Positions 57,014 to 64,000 of a stretch of DNA of 64,000 nucleotides are shown here, piece by piece. Location: positions 62,001 through 126,000 of the forward strand of contig NZ_JAMYFE010000018.1 in NCBI RefSeq assembly GCF_024129865.1. Direction: 5' to 3'. The first letter of the stretch is position 1. Every line of letters begins with the position of its first letter. Below the pieces are notes generated by a model that was not told the DNA's origin, did no database searches, and was given only the letters and a program-made list of their open reading frames with translations. The position numbers and the translations under genes were made by a program. This stretch comes from Stieleria tagensis. Its GTDB lineage: Bacteria > Planctomycetota > Planctomycetia > Pirellulales > Pirellulaceae.

Positions 57014-57410
57014 CACCCACTCCTGATTAGAAGAATTCTTAGACGAGCGGCCCCAAGGGAAAGAATCTATCCCTTCAGTCGGCATTAATCAAGCTTAAAT
57101 TTACAAAGGCACCAAAATGAGCCGTTTACAGAGAAATTTGTGTTTGGCTGGAAAAGCACCGCAGTTGTTCCATATTGAAGCTTCGCTTTTGTTGTGACCC
57201 GACGCGTGAGCGAGGGATTTTGGGTGTTAACGGGATCCCTCGCTGACGCTTCGGGTTACCAAAACCCATTGTTTGACCACATCTGGATAAGCCCACTTCA
57301 TTTCCGAAGCCGGCTACGCTCCATTAACCCCTATCATCGCGTGCTGGCAAGTGTGCAATTGTGCGGCTGCCGAGGTGATACTTCTTTTTCTGTCGTTTTC
57401 CCGCTGCCAC
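57014..57410. other. Divergent spacer between zinc-ribbon gene and tmk
   Basis: No gene seen apart from the ribosome site of the zinc-ribbon gene at its left end. The repeat at 57197-57256 is listed separately. The stretch 57260-57410 should hold the tmk promoter; none was clear. Confidence 0.45.
57197..57256. repeat. Palindromic repeat, family copy B
   Basis: Arms ACCCGACGCGTGAGCGAGGGA (57197-57217) and TCCCTCGCTGACGCTTCGGGT (57236-57256) pair at 19 of 21 positions around an 18-base loop containing GTTAACGGGA. It is the same family as copy A at 52747-52862, in the opposite loop orientation. Confidence 0.88.
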
Positions 57411-58046
57411 ATGCCAAAACAACCCGCCCATTTCATCGCAATCGACGGTATCGACGGCGTTGGAAAAACAACCCAAATCGACGGTTTGGCTGACTATCTG
57501 GACAGTCTGGGACTGAGTCATGTTCGCACGAGAGACCCTGGAAGTTCGGAAATTGGAGCCAAATTGCGGGAATTATTGCTCGATAGTCGGCTGAGTATGC
57601 ACCGCCGAACCGAGGCGATGCTGTTTATGGCCAGTCGCTGTGAGATGGTCGAAAGCACCATCAAACCCACGCTTGCGGCAGGCACCAGCGTGATCTCAGA
57701 CCGGTTTTTGCTGGCAAACGTGGTGTATCAAAGCGTCAGTGAAACGGAGCAGACGATTTCGCCCGAATTGCTGTGGCAAATGGGTGATTTGGCCAATGGT
57801 GGCCTGCGACCGAATTTAACGATTTTGCTGGACATGCCCGCTGCGGCCGCATTGCAACGCATCGGACGTCCAGCCGATCGGATGGAGTCCCGTGGCGCAG
57901 AGTACATGGAAGCGGTCCGCCAAGCCTATTTGACCCAATTGCCCTCAGCAAGCCGCTGCACGGCAGTGGTCAACGCGGATCAGCCGTTGGAACAAGTCCA
58001 AGCCGATTTGCGTGCCGCCGTGAAATCTTATTTAGATGGCGCCTGA
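57411..58046 (+). CDS. tmk: Thymidylate kinase
   Basis: A 211-aa P-loop kinase: GIDGVGKTT is the Walker A motif, DRF replaces the usual DRY/H motif in ISDRFLLANVVYQ, and the LID region reads RPADRMESRG. It phosphorylates dTMP to dTDP. The ATG at 57411 gives the normal N-terminus (FIAIDGIDG); an earlier in-frame start at 57351 is rejected. Confidence 0.94.
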   Translation: MPKQPAHFIAIDGIDGVGKTTQIDGLADYLDSLGLSHVRTRDPGSSEIGAKLRELLLDSRLSMHRRTEAMLFMASRCEMVESTIKPTLAAGTSVISDRFLLANVVYQSVSETEQTISPELLWQMGDLANGGLRPNLTILLDMPAAAALQRIGRPADRMESRGAEYMEAVRQAYLTQLPSASRCTAVVNADQPLEQVQADLRAAVKSYLDGA

Positions 58047-58482
58047 AATCATTGTCGCCGATCGCTGCGTCGATCCAACGAGATCGAATGAATTGCCTGG
58101 CTGTAGAGGATTTGAAGCCAGCGCTTTCTTAATCCCAGCGGGCGGCACATGTACTGCCGGCGGCGTTAGTCGCCGGATTCAGCGTGATTGAGTCGCGGAG
58201 CGACGGGAGTCGATAGCCTGGTGGCGTCAGCCCCAGGCCTTGATCGTCAAAGAATATCAACGAGCCCCGGAGGGGCGGTAGAGAATGTCGTTCGCTCCGC
58301 GACTGCGCGGTATGTCGTCGCTAAATCCAGGGGTTTCACCCCTGGCTAACGAATGCCATCGCGCCGCGATTGAGAACCGGCGGACAGCCGAGGTGGTTGC
58401 CTAAAAGAACGGAGGCGACCACAGCACCGTCGCTCCTGCCTGCTAAAAGCGCTGGCTTCAAAACGCAGCAGGCCAGCTACAG
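58047..58482. repeat. Repeat-rich, hairpin-dense noncoding region (possible MITE-like element)
   Basis: A 16-bp perfect inverted repeat (TTGAAGCCAGCGCTTT at 58112-58127, its complement at 58446-58461) bounds about 350 bases with no gene. Inside are AGTCGCGGAGCGA/TCGCTCCGCGACT (58191-58203 and 58292-58304), a CCAGGGGTTTCACCCCTGG hairpin (58327-58345) and GCCCCGGAGGGGC near 58264-58276. The TTGAAGCCAGCGC arm recurs near 2714. It looks like a composite of short dispersed repeats. No transposase is present. Confidence 0.8.
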
Positions 58483-60543
58483 TTAGCGTGCGACGAGGGT
58501 TGCGCCGCGTACTTTGGTCTGATCAAAATGCGCCAGCGGTTGAAACCGCAATGGCCCGCCGCCTAGTGATTTGGTTTCGACTGTGACGGTTCCATCGTCA
58601 CCATCCAGTGTGGCGACGGTTGTTCCCCAGTGCAGAATGTCAATTTTGTTAGCCCCAGGACAGCGGAGCTGAATTTCGATCGGCGCTGCGTTGCTGCCGT
58701 CGTCGGCGTCAGTTTCGGAGCGCTGCGGTGGCTGCGCGAGTTCGGCAACCGGCGCGGGATGATCGCCCTGAACATCGATTTCAGCGACAAACGACACTCG
58801 CGGCTCGGTACGGTCTAGCCCCGTCAGAGTGACTCGCAAATCAAAAACACCGGACGAATCGGGGGGCCAATTGACTTCGATGTTGGGAACCGGTGGCGTG
58901 GTTTTAAACCGGCGATCATCGATGGAAACTTCGATCGTCCGCGTTGGTGTTTTGGGAACCTTCAAACCCAGCGACCGACGAGACATCCGGATTCGCTTGG
59001 TGCCTTCGGTGATCAATTGAAAGTCGACAATTTCGTCGGGAACACGACTAAACGGCTGGGCCAGCGGATCACCGACGATCAACAGTTGGTAGGGCGATGC
59101 GATCGATTGGTAGAACGATTCGATTGCGGAGAGTCCGCGTGCATAGTAACCGTACATCATCGGCGTCGGGAATTTAAATGGCAACGAATAGGGTTCGGCC
59201 ACAGCACCGCTGGACATGGCCGCACCGGCACTCAGAAAATCCGTCAGCTTGGTTTGCCCGGCGACGTTGAAAGCTCCGCCATAGCTGGTCAGGTTGTCGG
59301 CAATTGCGCCAGGCACCATCGTCCAGGGCGCTGCGTAGACGTCGACGGTTGCCGCGCCCACCATTAGTCCAGCGATTGGCCCCGCTTTGGTAGGCAACCC
59401 ACCGCGAAAGATCTCGGTTTCGAATTGATGCTCTTGCAGATACACGATTGCATCGACCACGCTGGGAAAGCGAGTCGTCGCGCGCACGCCTTTGCCGCCG
59501 GCGAACGCGAACCGTCCGGCGGGGAAGGTGCGATCACAACCACTGGATCGCTGCAAGATTCTCACCGCGCCGCTGAGGGTCGAACCGCGCGGATCGACAA
59601 CGGCAAGGGTGCAGGACAACAGGTAGGGAATGCCGCCTTGTTTCAGCGAGACTCGGCTGCCGGACAACGTCCACCCGACACTCGCTGAAAACGCTTCGGG
59701 TCCCTGCCAGATGGTGGGGCTATCATCCAACAGCGGCATTGTTTTGGCGATTGCTGGATCATCCAGATGCGATTGCAACGACGGGGTTTCTTGCAAGTAT
59801 CTTGCCGACCACCAACCGGCTTTGATCGCCGCGCGAATCATTTCGACGGCTTTGGCGGACTGGTCGTCTTGCGACAACGCCTCGGCGGCGCGGATTGCGA
59901 TCGCAGGCATATCGGGATGTGCCTGTTGCAGCTTTTGCCAAATCACTGCTGACTCGGCAAACTTTTGTTCCTCCAGCAACTGATTCGCTTGCTCGAATTC
60001 CGCTTTCGTTTCTCCGCTAAACGGATTGATAAAGTGGCGGATGAATTTCCCGCGGGCATACAGGTTCGCGCCAAAACTGAGGTACCCTGGTTCGTCCGAC
60101 AAGACATAGCGATAAAAGTAGGTCAGCCCGGTGATTGATGCCGCCGCCCCCTGGTACTTCTTGGTCGCTTCGTCGGTGATTTTTTCGGTATGAGTGGGGA
60201 TCCGCACGGCAGTGGGGAAATCTGCCGAGTAAGCGATCACGCGAGCACTCGACGCGATCCCACGCGCATTGATCTCAGCCAACACCGGTTTCAAAATCTG
60301 ATCGCGGAACGGGTCCAAATCGATCACCAGCCCCTCGGGAACCTGATTCAAAACGATCACGTTCTTGGTCGGAATCTGTCGCAAATCGGCGTAGTGGTTC
60401 GCCAGCGTGCGCGAGACGGCTGAGCCACCGTTGACCACCACAACGACATTTTCACTGCTCATCCCAGCCAGCGCCGTCTGGCCTAGTCCGAGCACGATGG
60501 CCGTCGCCAAATAACAGCCACGGACGACAGCGGCGACGCTCAT
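58483..60543 (-). CDS. TIGR03790-family secreted protein
   Basis: A 686-aa exported protein (signal peptide to about ALA-G, residue 26). It opens with VVVVVNGGSAVSR and DLRQIPTKNVIVLN, and later carries a DGDP-like GDPLAQPF segment near 520, as expected for the TIGR03790 family seen in Planctomycetes and Acidobacteria. The family's function is unknown. A TPR-like stretch lies near residues 175-260. The start ATG at 60543 is chosen for the signal peptide; an ATG at 60618 is possible. Longer frames to 60822 would translate part of a dispersed palindromic repeat (60644-60687) and are rejected. Confidence 0.72.
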   Translation of the reverse strand: MSVAAVVRGCYLATAIVLGLGQTALAGMSSENVVVVVNGGSAVSRTLANHYADLRQIPTKNVIVLNQVPEGLVIDLDPFRDQILKPVLAEINARGIASSARVIAYSADFPTAVRIPTHTEKITDEATKKYQGAAASITGLTYFYRYVLSDEPGYLSFGANLYARGKFIRHFINPFSGETKAEFEQANQLLEEQKFAESAVIWQKLQQAHPDMPAIAIRAAEALSQDDQSAKAVEMIRAAIKAGWWSARYLQETPSLQSHLDDPAIAKTMPLLDDSPTIWQGPEAFSASVGWTLSGSRVSLKQGGIPYLLSCTLAVVDPRGSTLSGAVRILQRSSGCDRTFPAGRFAFAGGKGVRATTRFPSVVDAIVYLQEHQFETEIFRGGLPTKAGPIAGLMVGAATVDVYAAPWTMVPGAIADNLTSYGGAFNVAGQTKLTDFLSAGAAMSSGAVAEPYSLPFKFPTPMMYGYYARGLSAIESFYQSIASPYQLLIVGDPLAQPFSRVPDEIVDFQLITEGTKRIRMSRRSLGLKVPKTPTRTIEVSIDDRRFKTTPPVPNIEVNWPPDSSGVFDLRVTLTGLDRTEPRVSFVAEIDVQGDHPAPVAELAQPPQRSETDADDGSNAAPIEIQLRCPGANKIDILHWGTTVATLDGDDGTVTVETKSLGGGPLRFQPLAHFDQTKVRGATLVAR

Positions 60544-60948
60544 CTGCCGCACCAAAGGGGGGACCCGACCTCTACCGGCAGAGCGAAGCGTCAGAGCGTG
60601 TGCCAAAAGGAGACTCATTCGTGACGACCGGAAATTGGAGGCGGGGGATCCCGTTAACACCCTAAATCCCTCGCTGTCGCGTGGGGTTGTGATAAAAACG
60701 CAACGTGAAAACGGGGGCGTAAGGGCTTCACCAGTGTAGCGCGCCGCAATCGCCAGCAGTGCGTCGACGTGAGTGTCGGGACGAACAGAATCGATTTTAG
60801 CGACCACCGGCCGCAGAAACATTTGCCTGAGCCGCAGAATCCGTTCGATTCAGGGGCCGACAGTGACTAGTCTGACGTGGTTGAGATTCGTATTGGTCGG
60901 TTCTGCGCGGGGGCAGTCAACGGTCACGCTTTCGTCGGAATAACACAG
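60544..60948. other. Divergent spacer with one repeat
   Basis: No gene is supported between the starts of the TIGR03790 and PEP-CTERM genes. It contains palindromic repeat copy C (60644-60687). An alternative upstream start of the TIGR03790 gene (60618) also lies here. Confidence 0.5.
60644..60687. repeat. Palindromic repeat, family copy C (left arm truncated)
   Basis: GGGATCCCGTTAACACC followed by TAAATCCCTCGCTG matches the loop and right arm of copy A almost base for base (52801-52832). The left arm is largely lost. It lies upstream of the TIGR03790 gene and, if translated in the long frame, would encode part of its N-terminus. Confidence 0.8.
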
Positions 60949-61602
60949 ATGCCCTCACCACTTTTCTCTCGTCTGCTCGCCACAGTCGCGATCGGATTCT
61001 TATTCACCGCGCCCGCTGCACGAGCGGACTTCGTGCTGACCATTGGCAGTGGCACGATCACAGCCGATGGGAATTTGACGCTGGATGTGATGATTGAGAA
61101 CGACGATCCCAGCGAATCGTTGTCGTATTTTGAATTGTTTTTGGAGATCACCCCGGTCGCCGCAACCGTGGGTACGACCTTGCAGTTCGCCGCTCTTCAA
61201 TCAGAAGCGTTCTTGATGGACACAGATTATGTGTTCGCACTAACTAGCGATGCAATTGCCAGTGGAGGAAGCACCGTTGACTTTAACGGTGGCAACACAC
61301 TCACTCTGTATGATTTCGACGAGGACCTCAACGGCGTCCCCATAGCCACTTCAAAGCTACTGGCATCCTTCGATCTGTCGCACAGTTTGGGTTCAGCTAC
61401 CGCCGCCGACGCCGCAGGAAACCAGTTCGAAGTTTCAGTCAACACTGATGATTCAGTTTTTCTTAATGAATTTTTGGAAGAGACTGACTGGAGTACGAAC
61501 ACCGGATCCATCACAGTCGGTGCGGTTGCGATTCCCGAGCCGGCGTCCGTGGCGTTGCTGACGATTCTCGCCGGCGGAGCTTGCCTGCGTCGTCGTCGCT
61601 AA
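60949..61602 (+). CDS. PEP-CTERM sorting-domain protein
   Basis: A 217-aa exported protein: signal peptide (to ARA-DF, about residue 25), a beta-rich body with cohesin-like strands, and a C-terminal PEP-CTERM tail: the PEP motif in IPEPAS, a hydrophobic segment (VALLTILAGG) and an Arg tail (RRRR). Such proteins are cut and anchored or released by exosortase. It is the only clear exosortase substrate in the window, which ties it to the EpsI-like gene at 1968. The ATG at 60949 is chosen for the signal; a longer frame from 60877 is rejected. Confidence 0.9.
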   Translation: MPSPLFSRLLATVAIGFLFTAPAARADFVLTIGSGTITADGNLTLDVMIENDDPSESLSYFELFLEITPVAATVGTTLQFAALQSEAFLMDTDYVFALTSDAIASGGSTVDFNGGNTLTLYDFDEDLNGVPIATSKLLASFDLSHSLGSATAADAAGNQFEVSVNTDDSVFLNEFLEETDWSTNTGSITVGAVAIPEPASVALLTILAGGACLRRRR

Positions 61603-61661
61603 TGTGATGGATCGTCAATGGTCCGGGCTCACAGAGCCCAGCGACAGGAAGATTGCTGGTT

Positions 61662-62321
61662 TCACTGCCGCAATTGACCTTTCTGGTTGGCTTGCCAGAC
61701 TTGCCTGGAATTCATTTCCATTGCGGTCAACCAACCGCCGCCATAGCAATAGGTGTCCAGACAGATCAGGTGGCCAGAATCGACGATTTCTCCCTCGCGA
61801 TTCGCCGTGTGTCCGACGACAGCGGTTTGCCCGTCCTGGTGTTGCGGTGGGATGCCATCGGTCAACGAGTGCCAGCGCAACATTTCAATCTCTTGTTCGG
61901 GCAGCGGCACCTCGGGGTCGTAGGCGGCGTGGGTGAAAAAGAAGTCTTCGACCGAGTAATAATCACCAAGTGAATCGAAAAAACTCTGGTGATCCGGCGG
62001 CAAAAAATTCAAATCACCGTTGAATCCATAGCTCTCCAGCGTTTCCAGACCGCCGTATCGCAACCAGGCATGGTGGGAACCGCCGCGCTGCAGCACTTCG
62101 AACATCATTTCTTCGTGATTGCCAATAATCCCTACCAATTGGGTGCGATTGCCTAGGTCAATCAAGGTGTCAATGACGCCTTTGGAATCGGGCCCGCGGT
62201 CGACGTAGTCACCCAGGGTAACGATCGTGTCGGAACTGGCCGGATTAATTGCCTCCAGCAACGTCTCCAAAGCGGTACGACACCCGTGAATGTCTCCAAT
62301 TGCGATCAATCGATGCGTCAC
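61662..62321 (-). CDS. PPP-type metallophosphoesterase (bis-tetraphosphatase or protein phosphatase-like)
   Basis: A 219-aa protein with the three PPP motifs GDIHG, GDYVDRG and GNHE, followed by a histidine in VVGHT. It binds two metals and hydrolyses phosphoesters; it could be an ApaH-like dinucleotide hydrolase or a serine/threonine phosphatase. The start is GTG at 62321, with an AGGAAG site 4 bases upstream; a longer frame to 62405 is rejected. Converges with the PEP-CTERM gene; a GGGCTC/GAGCCC hairpin without T-run lies at 61625-61639. Confidence 0.9.
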   Translation of the reverse strand: MTHRLIAIGDIHGCRTALETLLEAINPASSDTIVTLGDYVDRGPDSKGVIDTLIDLGNRTQLVGIIGNHEEMMFEVLQRGGSHHAWLRYGGLETLESYGFNGDLNFLPPDHQSFFDSLGDYYSVEDFFFTHAAYDPEVPLPEQEIEMLRWHSLTDGIPPQHQDGQTAVVGHTANREGEIVDSGHLICLDTYCYGGGWLTAMEMNSRQVWQANQKGQLRQ

Positions 62322-62582
62322 AAATCTTCCTACCAAGCCGGTGTGTTGAACCAAATGGAGCGGCCAAATCGCCGTGCCCCCCCAAATGCGATAAAATGGG
62401 TACAAATCGCCCCTTGTCGACGTTCAATCGACAGAGGGAGGGGCTGGTGAGCCGTCGATTAACCCTTTTCTGCGTTGAAAGTTAGTGAAAGCTCAGCGAC
62501 ACTGTCTAGTGAGCCACACTAGGTTTACACGCGAACACTGTTTCAAATGTTCTCGGCAAGTCTTCCAGGATCGGATATTAGC

Positions 62583-64000
62583 ATGAGCAGCACTGAACCT
62601 CCCAGGTCCAATCGCGACGGAAATCCGTCGGAGTCTGCCGGTTCGCCTGTGCCCGCTGACGCAAATATTCCAGCGGCCGAAGCCCAGCCGGTCGATGCCT
62701 GGGACGAGGAGGAAATGGAGGAGGAGCCGGTTCTACAGACCGATGAATCGGCGGCCTTTTTCGGTAGTATGGCCGTGCACGTCTTGATCATCGTCTCGCT
62801 GGCCATCATGCCGACGCGGACGTTCAAGGACGAACAAGCCGTGGTGTTGGTCTCGCCCCCGGTGGAAACACAGTCCGAACCGCTGATCGAAGAAGTCGTC
62901 TACAGCGAGATTCCGGAAATCGAAGTCGGTGCCAACAGCACCGCAGATTCTGACATGGCAGACGCGTCGGCAGAAATGTTTGCCGAAGTCGCTGAAATCC
63001 CCAGCCCGGTCGAGCTGGAGCAAAGTGATTTAGGCAAGATCGAAGTCAATCGGATCTTTTCACAGCCAATGGCTCCGATGGATCGGCTGACCAATCAAAA
63101 AGGCACCGTCGGCGAAGGGGCAACCGGTGCAGCCGGTGCAGTGGATCGATTGACATTTGAAATTCTTAAATCGATGGAAGAACGCCCGACCCTGGTTGTC
63201 TGGTTGTTCGACCAAAGTGGATCGTTGCACCGCCAACGGCGTGAGATTCGCGATCGATTTGATCGCATCTACGATGAACTGGGAATCGTGGCCGACGCCC
63301 ATTCGAAAGATGACCAACAGGCCGCTGCCAAACGTCGTGGCATGAATCATGACGCTCGCCTACTGAACTCAGTGATCGGCTTCGGCGACAAAATCACGCT
63401 GTACACGGAAACGCCGACCGAAGACGTTCAAGAGGTCAAAGAGATCGTCGATAATATCGAAACCGATTCCTCGGGCGTCGAACGTGTGTTTGCGGCTGTA
63501 AAGAGCGCCGCTGACAACTACAAATCACTGCGTCAAAGTCGCGGCGGAAACGGCCCCCAGCGAAACGTGATGCTGATTGTCGTGACCGACGAACGAGGTG
63601 ATGACGAAAACCAAGTCGAAGACGCGATCGAGGTCTGTCGCAAGTATGGTATGCCAGTTCATGTGATCGGAGTCCCCGCCCCATTTGGCCGTCGCGAAAC
63701 GTTGGTCAAATACATCGACCCGGACCCCAAATTTGACCAAACACCCCAGTGGGCTTCGGTCGATCAAGGGCCGGAATCGTTTTTGCCGGAACGGGTGAAT
63801 TTGCCGTTCACCGCGAACTTTGAAGAAGAACCGACGATTGATAGTGGTTTCGGCCCCTATGCGCTGACCCGATTGAGTTACGAAACCGGCGGAATCTACT
63901 TTAACGTTCACCCCAACCGGAACGTCGCTCGACGCGTGCAAAAGCGCGACGTCGCGGCCTATGCATCCGAGATGGAATACTTCTTTGACCCGGTCGCAAT
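62583..64000 (+). CDS. Membrane VWA-domain protein (3' end missing)
   Basis: At least 472 residues, open at the right edge. The first 55 residues are acidic and proline-rich; one membrane segment follows (about 60-77, MAVHVLIIVSLAIMP). An acidic linker leads to a von Willebrand A domain starting near 205 (VVWLFDQSGS, MIDAS residues D210, S212 and S214, and a later TDERGDD). The domain could bind metal-dependent protein ligands. The frame has no stop before base 64000. The start ATG at 62583 has only a weak AGGA site 13 bases upstream. Confidence 0.85.
   Translation, partial: MSSTEPPRSNRDGNPSESAGSPVPADANIPAAEAQPVDAWDEEEMEEEPVLQTDESAAFFGSMAVHVLIIVSLAIMPTRTFKDEQAVVLVSPPVETQSEPLIEEVVYSEIPEIEVGANSTADSDMADASAEMFAEVAEIPSPVELEQSDLGKIEVNRIFSQPMAPMDRLTNQKGTVGEGATGAAGAVDRLTFEILKSMEERPTLVVWLFDQSGSLHRQRREIRDRFDRIYDELGIVADAHSKDDQQAAAKRRGMNHDARLLNSVIGFGDKITLYTETPTEDVQEVKEIVDNIETDSSGVERVFAAVKSAADNYKSLRQSRGGNGPQRNVMLIVVTDERGDDENQVEDAIEVCRKYGMPVHVIGVPAPFGRRETLVKYIDPDPKFDQTPQWASVDQGPESFLPERVNLPFTANFEEEPTIDSGFGPYALTRLSYETGGIYFNVHPNRNVARRVQKRDVAAYASEMEYFFDPVA

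Overview
The window looks like chromosome from a planctomycete of the Rhodopirellula/Pirellulales type. This rests on the gene families present rather than on any database match: paired secreted sulfatases beside an ECF sigma factor and a FecR-LamG protein, a Tat-exported Gfo/Idh oxidoreductase, a giant CotH/lamin-tail protein with an LESRRVLA-type N-terminus and a dockerin-like end, PEP-CTERM/exosortase parts, a TIGR03790-type protein, and dispersed palindromic repeats. No phage, plasmid, insertion sequence or CRISPR array is visible. About 50 genes can be supported on both strands.

Layout. 1-7.3 kb: exopolysaccharide/exosortase cluster (truncated BY-kinase/Wzz protein, EpsI-like protein, giant TPR protein). 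7.3-8.9 kb: atypical Nramp-like transporter whose tail is encoded by the first unit of a ~105-bp tandem repeat. 8.9-11.3 kb: two Gfo/Idh/MocA oxidoreductases. 11.5-14.7 kb: TauD-like dioxygenase, MFS transporter and TauE/SafE exporter. 14.8-15.9 kb: GH5-like glycosidase. 16.3-22.0 kb: a tightly overlapping operon of a DUF1611/DgcN-like protein, an Ala-Glu-type epimerase and a 1197-aa protein that fuses two serine beta-lactamase-fold hydrolases around a VanX-type D,D-dipeptidase. 22.1-27.2 kb: CotH/LTD/dockerin surface protein. 27.2-31.7 kb: UvrC N-half nuclease, GDPD, small HD hydrolase, sialidase. 32-34.6 kb: cNMP-patatin lipase coupled to an ECF sigma factor. 34.6-36.8 kb: TerC, TauE and NusB. 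37.2 kb: tRNA-Ala(GGC) with promoter and terminator. 37.6-43.9 kb: two sulfatases divergent from ECF sigma/FecR-LamG, with a 16-bp inverted repeat between them. 44-58 kb: mostly housekeeping genes (trxB, eno, ribE, rsmA, a YkgJ-type protein, an RNase H-like protein lacking catalytic acids, glgB, BFN nuclease, panC, UDP-sugar decarboxylase, rsmG, WYL regulator, zinc-ribbon protein, tmk). 58-64 kb: repeat-rich spacer, TIGR03790 protein, PEP-CTERM protein, PPP-type phosphatase and a membrane VWA protein cut by the right edge.

The strongest candidate for an undescribed system is the 16.3-22.0 kb operon. Each junction overlaps by 4 bases (GTGA, ATGA). All three catalytic modules of the fusion keep their active-site motifs, and the two partner genes belong to families that handle D-glutamate or Ala-Glu dipeptides. 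Together they suggest an envelope-plus-cytoplasm route for taking apart D-amino-acid peptides from peptidoglycan. Other points of interest are the degenerate RNase H, the Nramp-like protein without the canonical metal site, the sigma/anti-sigma/sulfatase locus with its palindrome, and a family of nested palindromes, one of which lies next to the start of the TIGR03790 gene.
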